A stretch of 64,000 bases of DNA, from contig NZ_WHOD01000102.1 of assembly GCF_013141765.1 (NCBI RefSeq), positions 184,700 to 248,699 of the forward strand. Reading direction: 5' to 3'. Under the pieces are notes generated by a model that saw only the letters and a program-made list of their open reading frames with translations, was not told the DNA's origin and did no database searches. Position numbers and translations under genes: made by a program. The stretch is from Paenibacillus foliorum (GTDB taxonomy: Bacteria > Bacillota > Bacilli > Paenibacillales > NBRC-103111). Shown here piece after piece: positions 46,847-56,134 of this stretch. The number at the start of each line of letters is the position of its first letter. Within the stretch, counting starts at the first letter, position 1.

Positions 46847-46893
46847 AAAAAATAACCCCGCAGCCCAAGACTTGCAGGCCAAACAAGGTTATT
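46847..46893 (-). terminator. Terminator after the sugar-binding sensor gene
   Basis: On the minus strand AAAATAACC and GGTTATTTT pair around a long interval, with TTTT downstream. The TAA stop of the gene lies inside the first arm. Confidence 0.7.
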
Positions 46894-47884
46894 TTACGAA
46901 TGGAAACAGAAGCTTTTGATTATCCGACCAAAACATGTTTTCCTGATCAATCACTTTAGTACCCGTATCTACAAACTCCGGTATTTTCTTGCCTCCGAGC
47001 GCTTCTACTGCATACTTCACTCCGAGATAACCCATGCTGAAAGGATTCTGAATTAGGGTCGCTTGAATAACACCCTCCTGAAGAAATTCGATATCCTCAG
47101 GGGTATTATCAAATGTAATTACTTTTACCTTTCCAGCCAAACCCAGCCTCTGAATTTCATTTGCTACTCCAAGCGACGAAATGGCATTCAATGCAATAAT
47201 TCCATCAATTTTCGTATGCTCTTCTATTATTTTTCTAGTCTGTTCACCGCAAAGCTTCTTATCAGAAAAGCAGTATTCTTTCTTCAGCACTTGAACATCT
47301 GGATATTGAGCAATTTCCTCCATCAGCCCCCGTTCGCGCTGGACGGAGTTTCTGGAGTCCTTCCCATTACTCATAACCGCAATCCGTCCATGATCCCCAG
47401 TCAACTGAATCAGCTTGCGACCCGCCTTTCTCCCTGCTTCATAATTATTAATACCGATAAAGCTCCGCACCTTGGATGAATTCACTTCGGAATCGATCGT
47501 TATCACAGGGATTCGTTGGCCCGCCGCTTGTTCAGCTGCCTCTGCTAACGCATTATAATCGTTGGCTGCAAGCACTATTGCGGCCGTTCCCTGTCTTATC
47601 GACTCGTTGACTAACGCAATCTGACCGCTAACGTCCTCCTCATCCTTAGGCTCCAGCACATTCAGATTGACATTGAACTCCTTGGCAGCGGCCTCCGCGC
47701 CCATCCGCACTGTTTTCCAATAATCACCTGTCTGCATTTTGACAACTAGCGTTATATTTTTATTAGTCTCTGGAGTAGAAGCAACCTCAGGTTTGTCTGA
47801 GCATGAAATAAGGAAGATCAGGCCTATTAGCGTCAAAATATAATATAACTTTTTGTTAATCATGAACACATTCAACGCTCTCAT
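46889..47884 (-). CDS. RbsB-like sugar-binding lipoprotein, part of the sensing system
   Basis: A 331-residue binding protein with a lipoprotein signal (lipobox FLISC). It has the type I periplasmic-binding fold motifs (IVLAANDYNALAEAAEQA, PVITIDSEVNSSKV, IAVMSNGKDSRNSVQRERG, GIIALNAISSLGVA). Its start overlaps the histidine kinase stop (ATGA), so the two are translated together. In several low-GC Gram-positives such a protein acts with a YesM-type kinase as a sugar sensor; the same role is inferred here. It is distinct from MglB, which follows the terminator. Confidence 0.9.
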   Translation of the reverse strand: MRALNVFMINKKLYYILTLIGLIFLISCSDKPEVASTPETNKNITLVVKMQTGDYWKTVRMGAEAAAKEFNVNLNVLEPKDEEDVSGQIALVNESIRQGTAAIVLAANDYNALAEAAEQAAGQRIPVITIDSEVNSSKVRSFIGINNYEAGRKAGRKLIQLTGDHGRIAVMSNGKDSRNSVQRERGLMEEIAQYPDVQVLKKEYCFSDKKLCGEQTRKIIEEHTKIDGIIALNAISSLGVANEIQRLGLAGKVKVITFDNTPEDIEFLQEGVIQATLIQNPFSMGYLGVKYAVEALGGKKIPEFVDTGTKVIDQENMFWSDNQKLLFPFVK

Positions 47885-49671
47885 AGCCCCTCCTCCCTCT
47901 CATCCTCTTGTTTAATTAGCGGAATCCATAGTCTTACGGTTGTTCCCTCTTCCAGCTCGCTTTCAACCTCCAACCCGTAACTATTGCCATAGGCCAGCTG
48001 AATTCGCTCATGAACATTTTTAACACCGACACCAGAGCCTTCTTCAGACCTCACACTACCTGTCAAAAGCTGCTTCAGCTTCCCCTCCGGTATCCCCAGT
48101 CCATCATCGCGAACCTCAAACAACAGCTTGTCATGGACAATACGTGCCGATATATGGATATGTCCAGGATCCGCCATCATTTCAATTCCGTGATAGATCG
48201 CATTTTCCACAAGCGGCTGTAACATCAGCTTCAGTGTATAGCAGGGCAGCGATTCTTCATCTGCTGTAATTTCGTACTCAAATTTATTTTTGTAGCGAAT
48301 TTTCTGGATAATTAAATAGTTGCGGATATGCTCCAATTCTTCTTGAACCGTAATGATATGCTTGCCCCTGCTAAGTGATATCCGAAAAAACTTCGACAAG
48401 GAAGTGATCATAGTAATGACATCCTCACTCTTGCCGCTGCCTGCCATCCGAACGACCGAGTTTAAAGTGTTGTACAAAAAGTGTGGGTTAATCTGTGACT
48501 GAAGCACCTCGAGCTCGCTTTTCCGCTTGGCTTCCTGTTCATGAACACTTTGCTCCATTAGCTGCCGAATCCGAACGACCATGAAGTTAAAGCGACGTGA
48601 AAGCCTTCCGACCTCATCATCACCACGCACAGTAATATGAATATCGAACTCACCTTGCTCCACCTTACGCATCGACTTCTCAAGCCGTTTGATGGGCAGC
48701 GAAATTTTGGCGGACATAAATGCAGAAATCAACAATACAAACAACAGTACGATCAATAGCAGCCAAGAGATGAAACCACTGATCTCCTTCCGGGTAGTAA
48801 CAATTTCATCCATATAGGAGACGCCGATGATCTTCCAGCCGATATTGTTGACCGTCTTAATCGTAATCAGCTTCTTTTCCCCGCTAGATTCCTCCAAATA
48901 GCTGCCATATGTATATTTCAACGCTTGCTCTACATTCTCATATTTCAGACCAATATAGATGAGCTGCTGCTGCGGATGATAAATCATATTTCCAGCCGAT
49001 TCGTCAATTATGTACACATACCCCTTTTTCCCGAGGCTCACTCTACGGCACAGATCATCGATCGTCTTAAAATTAACATCAATCATAACAACCGCTTGAA
49101 TCGTTTCGTTATTGCGAGTAATCGTAATCCCCTTGCTCATCGAAACAACCCATGTGTACTGCCCCTTGTATAGATTCTGGATATGCGGAAGGGAAAAAGA
49201 GAGATGATTGGGATTCTCCAGCGCGTTCTTGAACCAGCTCTGCTCTGTCAATTTAGTGTTACTTCGCATTTCCTTCATGGGTAAGCCGGTGACGAGCTCT
49301 CCTTGACTAGTAAAAAGAGCCATTGAAACAATATCTTGACGTGTATCCATAATCGTGTTCAGCTGCTCTACCAATTTGTCGTTAGGAATCCCTTCACTTC
49401 TACGAATTTTCTCATCTGCCAGCTCGAATACCTCGGTCATGCCTTTTAAATAGATGTCCAGATTATAGCTGACTTGCTCAACAATCTGCTGGTTGCTTAG
49501 AAATGTATTCTGTTCGGCGGTCTGAGAGAACTTATTGTACAAAATGACACTAACGAGCAGCATCACCAAAATAGTGATCAAAGTAAAGGAGGCCGTCAAA
49601 ATAAACTGAATGCTCTTGCCTCTCCACGTGTTCATCAGGCGGGTCAGCCATCTTCTTAGACTGAATAGCAT
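47881..49671 (-). CDS. YesM-family sensor histidine kinase
   Basis: A 596-residue membrane kinase: first helix about 22-43, extracellular dCache-like sensor, second helix about 300-320, HAMP linker (ISLPIKRLEKSMRKVEQGEFDI), His-kinase box with the phospho-His in QSQINPHFLYNTLN, then ATPase motifs LVENAIYHGIE (N box), DDGLGIPEG and GSGVGVKNVHERI. The histidine kinase gene precedes the binding-protein gene with a 4-nt overlap. It would phosphorylate the response regulator encoded just upstream (15 nt). Confidence 0.94.
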   Translation of the reverse strand: MLFSLRRWLTRLMNTWRGKSIQFILTASFTLITILVMLLVSVILYNKFSQTAEQNTFLSNQQIVEQVSYNLDIYLKGMTEVFELADEKIRRSEGIPNDKLVEQLNTIMDTRQDIVSMALFTSQGELVTGLPMKEMRSNTKLTEQSWFKNALENPNHLSFSLPHIQNLYKGQYTWVVSMSKGITITRNNETIQAVVMIDVNFKTIDDLCRRVSLGKKGYVYIIDESAGNMIYHPQQQLIYIGLKYENVEQALKYTYGSYLEESSGEKKLITIKTVNNIGWKIIGVSYMDEIVTTRKEISGFISWLLLIVLLFVLLISAFMSAKISLPIKRLEKSMRKVEQGEFDIHITVRGDDEVGRLSRRFNFMVVRIRQLMEQSVHEQEAKRKSELEVLQSQINPHFLYNTLNSVVRMAGSGKSEDVITMITSLSKFFRISLSRGKHIITVQEELEHIRNYLIIQKIRYKNKFEYEITADEESLPCYTLKLMLQPLVENAIYHGIEMMADPGHIHISARIVHDKLLFEVRDDGLGIPEGKLKQLLTGSVRSEEGSGVGVKNVHERIQLAYGNSYGLEVESELEEGTTVRLWIPLIKQEDEREEGL

Positions 49672-49686
49672 ATTGCAACGCCTCCA

Positions 49687-51360
49687 TTACCCTTCTCTGG
49701 AGCTGCTTCGATATTCTTTGGGCGACACGCCGACATGCTTCCTGAAGGAAAAGCTGAAATAATTAGGTTCTGAATAACCTACCCGTTCCGCAATGTCCAA
49801 AGTCCTCAAATCTGTCGTTCTGAGCAATTCCTTCGCTGCTTCCATCCGGATTTGCATCAAATAGCCTACAAACGTCATCTTCGTTTCCTTCTTAAAAATG
49901 CCGCTAAAATAACCTGCGCTGATATGTAAATATTGGCATACCTTGGTGATGGAAATATCACTTTCCTGAAAATTCATCCGGGTGTATTCCTTCGCCTTGT
50001 CCACTAAAGACTTATAAGCCGACTGCCGATCACTTACAATATGGCTCATTAATTTGCTGCAAAGTCCGGTTATCCATTGCTTCGCTTCCTGCAGATTTGT
50101 AAATGTATTCACTTCGGCAAAAGGATTAAAATCGCTCCCTAAAGTCGCATCGAGATCCATATCCGCTGCTTTGGCAGCCTTTAATATCGCAGTTAATATC
50201 TCTAACAAATAAATCTGATAATCCTTAATAGAAACCTGCGTATCCGCGATCCCAAGGAACAGGTCATCAATAATTTCCTTCAACTCCTGGAGGGTACCCA
50301 CCTTGATACAGCGAATCAGCGCATGCTCCTTTAGTTCGTCAAAGCGAAGCTTCTCCACAAACCGTGTCTCCACATCATCGATACAAATCACTCGGTTATT
50401 ACCAAGAATGAGCCTGTAATCCAATGCAAAAATCGCATCCTTATGTGAATAACTAATATTTGTAATATCCTCCGTTACCGTCCCTACACCTATTGTAACT
50501 GTAAACTTCAAATATTTATCAACGTTTTGACGGATTTCCTCCAGTACGGCTAACGTTCTTTTCATTACCGCATCCCCACTCGCGTCTTCGTCCACCGTCA
50601 ATAATACGATGTGGTCATGATGAAGGAAGACTATCCCTTGGTTAACCCTATTAAATATTTCCTCGGAAATATTCAAAACTGCAAACCATTTAAGCTCATT
50701 ATCCTTCGAGTATTTTAAGGAGTGTGAGGCAGCCTGATTACGCGCTTGCGCTTGCTGCTGATTATCAGCGAGATCCCCCTGCCATTCAGGATTATCAATG
50801 CTAAGGACAGACAAAAGAAAGCTGCGCCCCTGTAAATTCACATTATAGTTCAGTGATTTTTCTTCGATCTCCGCTCTTCTTAATCTCCGATTGATTAATG
50901 AAGCAAGAAATACCTCACGGAGAACAGGCAGGCTTTGACGGTAATGCTCCTGAAGAGCTTGGATATTTTCCTTCTGCGCCATTTCTTCATCGATCAGCAG
51001 CTTGATTTTGATTAGCGCATTGATCAGCTCTCTGGATGAAAACGGTTTCAAAACAAATTCGTCAATATGCATTTTGACCGCTTTTTGCGCGTATTCGAAT
51101 TCATCAAAGCCAGTCAAAATAATAATTTTGGTTGTTGGATACTTATCCCTGATCCATTCCGACAGCTGCATCCCATCCATAAAGGGCATTTTGATATCCG
51201 TAACAACAACATCCGGCAGCCATCTTTCGATCATGTCCTGCGCCTCTTTACCGTTCTCCGCATTATCCACGACCTCGAACCCATACTGTGCCCAGTCAAT
51301 CTCCTGCACTACGCTTTCCCTTACATCTTCTTCATCTTCCACCAATATTAGCTTGTACAT
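49687..51360 (-). CDS. YesN-family response regulator with AraC DNA-binding domain
   Basis: A 557-residue regulator. Residues 1-125 are a receiver domain (LVEDEEDVRESV, phospho-acceptor Asp in DVVVTDIKMPFMDG, Lys in VLKPFSS). The middle is a variable regulatory region, and the last 100 residues hold an AraC helix-turn-helix (SAGYFSGIFKKETKMTFVGYLM, VGYSEPNYFSFSFRKHVGVSPKEY). The ATG at 51360 has AGGAGG; a longer frame upstream is not used. With the kinase and the sugar-binding protein it forms a three-component sensor next to mglBAC, the likely target. Confidence 0.94.
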   Translation of the reverse strand: MYKLILVEDEEDVRESVVQEIDWAQYGFEVVDNAENGKEAQDMIERWLPDVVVTDIKMPFMDGMQLSEWIRDKYPTTKIIILTGFDEFEYAQKAVKMHIDEFVLKPFSSRELINALIKIKLLIDEEMAQKENIQALQEHYRQSLPVLREVFLASLINRRLRRAEIEEKSLNYNVNLQGRSFLLSVLSIDNPEWQGDLADNQQQAQARNQAASHSLKYSKDNELKWFAVLNISEEIFNRVNQGIVFLHHDHIVLLTVDEDASGDAVMKRTLAVLEEIRQNVDKYLKFTVTIGVGTVTEDITNISYSHKDAIFALDYRLILGNNRVICIDDVETRFVEKLRFDELKEHALIRCIKVGTLQELKEIIDDLFLGIADTQVSIKDYQIYLLEILTAILKAAKAADMDLDATLGSDFNPFAEVNTFTNLQEAKQWITGLCSKLMSHIVSDRQSAYKSLVDKAKEYTRMNFQESDISITKVCQYLHISAGYFSGIFKKETKMTFVGYLMQIRMEAAKELLRTTDLRTLDIAERVGYSEPNYFSFSFRKHVGVSPKEYRSSSREG

Positions 51361-51571
51361 CCAATGTACCTCCTGGTCAGGGCAGCAGATAGGAATCGAT
51401 CGGCCACTTCTTTGTGATATTAATTTATCAGAGTTTGAAAGTGTTTGGAAGAGCGAGCATTTTGCCAAAACTAGATAAGTGATAATGCCGCCCTTCTGAT
51501 CCCACGTTTGTTTGAACCGAAGTTCGCTTGGCCACCATCAAATGTCCCTTTGCAAGCACAGACAATCATAA

Positions 51572-51709
51572 CTACTTGTTCTTATCCTTGATAGCTTGAG
51601 CCTTTTTTAGAACCGCCTCCATCTCCTTATGTGTCTTCTTCATGTCTTTAAACATTTTCTGCATATCTTTGTTTTCCATGAGAAACTTAAAGGCTTCCTT
51701 GTATTTCAT
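51572..51709 (-). CDS. Small lysine- and methionine-rich protein, 45 residues, unknown function
   Basis: An ATG-started frame of 45 residues with a ribosome site (GGTGAGG) and a TAG stop. The product starts MKYKEAFKFLMENKDMQKM and has many Lys and Met in an amphipathic-looking helix pattern. It does not overlap another gene and lies in the gap beyond the response regulator. It is too small to classify; I give it modest weight because codon use and the ribosome site look genuine. Confidence 0.5.
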   Translation of the reverse strand: MKYKEAFKFLMENKDMQKMFKDMKKTHKEMEAVLKKAQAIKDKNK

Positions 51710-51814
51710 TGCATCCTCACCCTTTCATCCATTCTGATTCTGCAGTATATGGACGAAGCACATCATTTGTTTCCGCTTGTACCCTGGTATTTGCAGGATA
51801 ATTTTTGGGGAAGC

Positions 51815-51854
51815 ACAAAAAACCTTGACAAGTAGTGAGCTACTATCAAGGTTA
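51815..51854 (-). terminator. Terminator after the DUF1904 gene
   Basis: On the minus strand AACCTTGA and TCAAGGTT form the stem with inner TAGTAGCTCACTACT, followed by TTTTTTGTG. Confidence 0.9.
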
Positions 51855-51898
51855 AGTGAATATATTGGAGTTTTTTATCATAGCTTTGGCGAGCTGCT

Positions 51899-52234
51899 TT
51901 AGAGTGAATCGCACCGTCTTCCGTTGATGTAATAGCCATCTTCACTGTAAACCTTAAAGGCGACTTCCACCTCTTTAACACCTATGGACTGAATATGCTG
52001 AGTTACCGCTAGCGCAACGCGGTCTCTAATTGTCGTTCCCCGTTCAAACCAGGCAATCTCGACGAATGGATAGGTATCGACTCTCTGTCCATCGAATACC
52101 GATACCGTCTGCATGCAGTCGATCGTAAAATTGTCCGACCCACATTCACAAATCCACGCAAGCTCCTCTATCATTGGCTTACTGATTACACTCATTTGAT
52201 CTGCAGAAATACCTCTAACATTAAGCTGCGGCAT
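51899..52234 (-). CDS. DUF1904 family protein
   Basis: A 111-residue protein that looks like DUF1904 (tautomerase-like fold): MPQLNVRGI at the start, then DELAWICEC-type helix and VEIAWFERGTTIRDRVA. No function is known for this family. AAAGGGG precedes the ATG. It follows the 2H phosphoesterase gene by about 100 nt and ends at a terminator, perhaps the last gene of the right-hand operon. Confidence 0.8.
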   Translation of the reverse strand: MPQLNVRGISADQMSVISKPMIEELAWICECGSDNFTIDCMQTVSVFDGQRVDTYPFVEIAWFERGTTIRDRVALAVTQHIQSIGVKEVEVAFKVYSEDGYYINGRRCDSL

Positions 52235-52335
52235 AACGGACCCCTTTTTTCTTGAGATGATTTAACTATAGCATATGGACAAATAAACGCCCACCATGCT
52301 CACAGGTAAAAGGTATACGGCCTATGCTGTTTTCC

Positions 52336-53007
52336 TTAGCTGCCTGGTTTTCTCATCGGACTGAAAAGAAACATATCCTCGAAAAATACCAACTCCGGAG
52401 CTGACGTTTCAAAAACACCAAAGCTGCTCTTAACCTGTGCGCTGATCTCATCCATATAAGCATCTCTGGCGACTTTTTCAGCTTCAGTAAGCTCAACTAG
52501 ATTGTAGGCGAGTGTTATATGAAACTCGTATTGATCATGGCCTGGAAACCGAAGCCCCCATTTCACCGATACTTCGTCTCTGAATTTGCTGAGCTTCATC
52601 CAGTCCTCTTCGGTTCTCGGCACAAGACGGATTCCTGTAGGACGAATCGTATTGCACATCATAGAGAATGCTTCAGGTTTGCGGATAGTTTCATATTGTT
52701 CAATAAAAAAATAGTCAACCTGCTCCAGCGATGCATCTAATGGAAGACGTTCCGTCCATCGGGTATAGGATCGGACCTGATCACAGACACCTTCGATTAC
52801 CGTCATATGATAACTGGATGGTGGCATAAACACATACTTCTCTGCTGCAGGCATTCGGCGGAGTAAATCATGTGCCTTCATAAGCTCAGAATAAACAGGA
52901 TCTACAGAGTCGATCTTGCAAATAACTGTGTTTCCAGGGAATGCTCTTACCGATCCGTCTTCATTAAACTTCACGCCGACGTTTTTTGTATACGCTGTTG
53001 TTTCCAT
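52336..53007 (-). CDS. 2H-phosphoesterase-like protein (DUF1868 type)
   Basis: A 223-residue protein with two His-x-Thr motifs, YHMTVIEG and FHITLAYN, about 110 residues apart, the signature of the 2H phosphoesterase fold. The N-terminus KFNEDGSVRAFPGNTVIC resembles DUF1868. 2H enzymes act on 2',3'-cyclic phosphates or ADP-ribose-type bonds; the substrate here is unknown. AAAGGAG precedes the ATG. It sits 20 nt after the oxidoreductase genes, so it probably belongs to that operon. Confidence 0.8.
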   Translation of the reverse strand: METTAYTKNVGVKFNEDGSVRAFPGNTVICKIDSVDPVYSELMKAHDLLRRMPAAEKYVFMPPSSYHMTVIEGVCDQVRSYTRWTERLPLDASLEQVDYFFIEQYETIRKPEAFSMMCNTIRPTGIRLVPRTEEDWMKLSKFRDEVSVKWGLRFPGHDQYEFHITLAYNLVELTEAEKVARDAYMDEISAQVKSSFGVFETSAPELVFFEDMFLFSPMRKPGS

Positions 53008-53026
53008 ACATGGCTCCTTTTACGAA

Positions 53027-54022
53027 TCAATTGTTAACCGAGCTCAATGAAACCGGTAGTCCTTGCTGAATCGAGTCGTATGCCGCCAAAGCTACACGAG
53101 CCGAATACAGACCGTCTTCACCAGTTATCGGTACGACCCTCTTCTCCAGCAATGAGTCTACGAAGTCCTGTATTAAGCCATGGTTCATGCTCACGCCGCA
53201 GTATTTCCACTCTGTTTTCATTTTTTTATTGCTAAAAACCTCGTTCTTCTGAGCAAAGGAGTCAATGGAAATAACCCCTTCGGTCCCGATGATTTCCATC
53301 GTAACATCCCCCCAGAACGGAAAGGCTTCTGTTCTTGACCAGCTCGTATCAATCACAGCGAATACACCATCAGCAAATTTTACGTGAACCATTCCAGAAT
53401 CATCTACCGGAATATCATGAAACAGTGTACCGGATTCGGCATAAACCTCGATCGGACTGCTTCCCAATATCCAGTTTACTAAATCCATTACATGCACGGT
53501 ATGATCCAGCACCGCGCCTCCCCCGGACAATAGCGGATCAACAAACCATCCGCCGGGCATTGTGCCCCGGTTTGTACCCTTAATGGCTAGAATCTCCCCA
53601 ATGTCTCCCCGTTCAATGGCTGCCTTTGCCTGAATGACCGCCGGAATATAACGGCATGGAAAGGCGGTCATTAGCTGAACCCGCTGCTCCTTGCAGGTTT
53701 CGATCATTCGCTGCATCTCATCGACCGATATTCCAAGCGGTTTTTCGCAAAGCACATGTTTTCCAGCCATTGCTGCATCTATCGTCATTTGTGCGTGCAG
53801 TACATTCTCCGAACAAATGATGACGGCATCCACATCTGTTTTCAGCAGCTCCAGATAATCGGCAAAATAAGAAATGCCGTGTTCATCCACATATTTCTCC
53901 ACACGAGCTTTATTATCATCGGCAATAGCGGACACAATAACTCCCGGCATGGACAACAGTATTTTCAAGTACGTATCCGCATGTGAATGGGCAAAGCTGA
54001 TCATTCCTATTTTAAGAGACAT
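53027..54022 (-). CDS. Gfo/Idh/MocA family oxidoreductase (canonical motif)
   Basis: A 331-residue NAD(P)-dependent sugar or inositol-type dehydrogenase. The N-terminal Rossmann domain begins KIGMISFAHSHADTYLK; the catalytic Lys is in CEKPLG and the Asp/His pair is in GGAVLDHTVHVMDLV. An AAGGAGGT site precedes the ATG, which overlaps the end of the next gene upstream by 11 nt. It is the third of three tandem paralogues. The substrate is likely a sugar or cyclitol but cannot be named. Confidence 0.9.
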   Translation of the reverse strand: MSLKIGMISFAHSHADTYLKILLSMPGVIVSAIADDNKARVEKYVDEHGISYFADYLELLKTDVDAVIICSENVLHAQMTIDAAMAGKHVLCEKPLGISVDEMQRMIETCKEQRVQLMTAFPCRYIPAVIQAKAAIERGDIGEILAIKGTNRGTMPGGWFVDPLLSGGGAVLDHTVHVMDLVNWILGSSPIEVYAESGTLFHDIPVDDSGMVHVKFADGVFAVIDTSWSRTEAFPFWGDVTMEIIGTEGVISIDSFAQKNEVFSNKKMKTEWKYCGVSMNHGLIQDFVDSLLEKRVVPITGEDGLYSARVALAAYDSIQQGLPVSLSSVNN

Positions 54023-55004
54023 TCTGATTACCTCCTTGGCCCGCGGTCACATAATCCATGTGTACAGGTACCCCTGTTTGAGCTGATTGTACAGCTGCCA
54101 GTGCAATCTCCAAAGCTTTGTAAGCATCATAGGCAGTTACCGCAGCTTCCTTTTCGTTTCGAATGCAGTCTATAAAAGTTTTCAGTTGGCTTATATTCAT
54201 TTCATTTACTGGTATCGACGAATCTGACTCTTTGATCTGCCCTGGTGCTTTACGAATTGATAGCGATGACATTTCATTGCTATTAAACCGGATAATTCCG
54301 CCATTCCCGGCAAAATCAACGGCAACAACAGGCCGCTCAGGGTGACCTAGGTATCCTTCCAAATTAACAATTGCCCCGCTTAAAAACCGAAGTGTAATCA
54401 ACGCATAATCATGCTGATCTTTTTTCCGATTTAGTGCGTAGACACTTTTCACCTCGCCCAGCACCGATCGTACGAAGTCGATATCGAATATCATCAAATC
54501 CGTAATGACATTGCTGGCATTTGCTGATGATGCTGAAAGTTCAGGATACGGTCCTGTCCTTTTCATATGAGCTACTCCAACCTTGCCAATAGCTCCTGCT
54601 TTGATTTCTCGTTTCAAATTCGCATAATTGGGGGAGAAGCGCACATCGTTGCCTACAAACAGTCTTACCCCATAGGTATGGCACGCATCGATCATCTCTT
54701 GTGCATCCAAAAGGTTGGTTGCGATCGGCGTAGTGCAAATGACATGTTTCCCGTTTTGTGCAGCCTTCAATGTATATTCCTTGTGTAAAGAAGCAGGTGC
54801 ACAGATACTGATCACATCAGGCTTTGCTTCAGAAATCATTTGATCGAACGAGGTGTACGGTATTGTACCGCATGTATCGGCAAGCTGCTTGGCGGCCTTT
54901 TCCTGTAGATCAAAGACCCCTACCACTTCAACCTGCGGTAATTTCATCAAACAGCTTGCGTGAACGTTATCCGCCGTCCCGCAGCCAACAATTGCTATTT
55001 TCAT
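54012..55004 (-). CDS. Gfo/Idh/MocA family protein lacking the catalytic Lys and His
   Basis: A 330-residue paralogue of its neighbours with a Rossmann start KIAIVGCGTADNVHASC. The usual EKP triplet is TTP (ICTTPIATN), so the catalytic Lys is gone, and the usual GG..D.G.H..D block reads NVITDLMIFDIDF, with Phe where His is expected. AGGAGG precedes the ATG at 55004; the longer frame at 55076 is dismissed. The frame is intact, so it is not a decaying pseudogene. It may be a non-catalytic subunit or use another mechanism. Confidence 0.85.
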   Translation of the reverse strand: MKIAIVGCGTADNVHASCLMKLPQVEVVGVFDLQEKAAKQLADTCGTIPYTSFDQMISEAKPDVISICAPASLHKEYTLKAAQNGKHVICTTPIATNLLDAQEMIDACHTYGVRLFVGNDVRFSPNYANLKREIKAGAIGKVGVAHMKRTGPYPELSASSANASNVITDLMIFDIDFVRSVLGEVKSVYALNRKKDQHDYALITLRFLSGAIVNLEGYLGHPERPVVAVDFAGNGGIIRFNSNEMSSLSIRKAPGQIKESDSSIPVNEMNISQLKTFIDCIRNEKEAAVTAYDAYKALEIALAAVQSAQTGVPVHMDYVTAGQGGNQNVS

Positions 55005-55029
55005 TGTACCGGTTCCTCCTGTAAAGTGA

Positions 55030-56085
55030 TTAAAATGATATCTCTGAGCCTTTTTGCGCCGATTCGTAGACAGCACATAATATTTTCATAATTTCAATAC
55101 CGTCTTCTATAGGGCTAAGCGGTTTTTCACCTGATTGGCAGCATGCAATGAAGTGATCAATTTCGTTCTGAAATGCACTGGTAAATTCAAATTTCAGCTG
55201 ATCGATCTGCGGGTGACTATTAAGAATTGTCTGATGCTTCTCCGTAATAAAAGTAAGCTCAGGCTCCATCTCTACCCCGCCCTTGTCACCGAATAGCTTT
55301 ACGCTAATCTCGTCTTTTTTGGCATGCAGAGTAAAGCTCGTTTCAATCATAAGGGAAGCTCCATTTTCAAAACGAATCAGCGCGCTGGCCAGGTCTTCGA
55401 CATCATTCTTCACATTGTAATCGGATGACTTATAGAAGGATAAATTTGAGATATTTGAGCGGTTGCCCAGTTTGTAGTAAACGTTGCCGCTTACCGATTT
55501 CACTTTCGGTCTGCCCATCAAATACCAGCATAAATCAATAACATGAACCCCAAGATCGATGAGCGGACCGCCACCCGAGCGCTGCTTGTCAGAAAACCAG
55601 CCACCCGGATTGCCGAGACGGCGCAAGCAGGAAGCTTTGGCGTAATAAATTTCGCCGAGATCGCCTGCATCGATAAATTGTTTCGCCACGCGGGTTGTGT
55701 TAGCATATCGGCGTACGAAACCAACCTGCAGTACCTTGCCGCTTTCTTTAACCGCTTGCTCCACCTGCAGTGCCTGTTCAACAGTCTGGGAGAGCGGCTT
55801 TTCCACAAGCACATGCTTGCCTGCTTTTAGCGACGCGATAGCGATTTCAGCATGTGTATCATTCCACGTACAAATGCTGACTGCCTCCACTTGAGGATCG
55901 GCCAACAAATCATTGTAATTATTGTACATATTTGGTATTTCGTATTTTTCTGCTTTATTTTGAGCACGTTCTACATGAAGATCAGATATGGCTACCAACT
56001 CTACATTTGGATTATTTTGGTACGAATTTAAGTGTGAAACAGATATAGAGCCTGCTCCAATAACTCCTACGCGGATTTTAGTCAT
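55030..56085 (-). CDS. Gfo/Idh/MocA family oxidoreductase (canonical motif)
   Basis: A 351-residue dehydrogenase with RVGVIGAGSIS at the start, an intact EKP motif (LVEKPLSQ) and GGGPLIDLGVHVIDLCWYL carrying the Asp and His. A second domain of beta sheet follows, as in glucose-fructose oxidoreductase relatives. It is the first of the three-gene cluster and lies 49 nt after an EEP-family gene. It probably oxidises a sugar or cyclitol. Confidence 0.9.
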   Translation of the reverse strand: MTKIRVGVIGAGSISVSHLNSYQNNPNVELVAISDLHVERAQNKAEKYEIPNMYNNYNDLLADPQVEAVSICTWNDTHAEIAIASLKAGKHVLVEKPLSQTVEQALQVEQAVKESGKVLQVGFVRRYANTTRVAKQFIDAGDLGEIYYAKASCLRRLGNPGGWFSDKQRSGGGPLIDLGVHVIDLCWYLMGRPKVKSVSGNVYYKLGNRSNISNLSFYKSSDYNVKNDVEDLASALIRFENGASLMIETSFTLHAKKDEISVKLFGDKGGVEMEPELTFITEKHQTILNSHPQIDQLKFEFTSAFQNEIDHFIACCQSGEKPLSPIEDGIEIMKILCAVYESAQKGSEISF

Positions 56086-56134
56086 GGTTTTCTTTCTCCT
56101 TCTAATAGATAATCTCTCTGTATAACACTATGGG

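Noticed and set aside
46649..46882. 77-codon minus-strand open frame upstream of mglB
   Set aside because: It spans three of the palindromic repeats and a terminator arm and has no ribosome site.
54012..55004. Pseudogene call for the oxidoreductase with missing Lys and His
   Set aside because: The frame and ribosome site are intact and the gene overlaps its neighbours normally.
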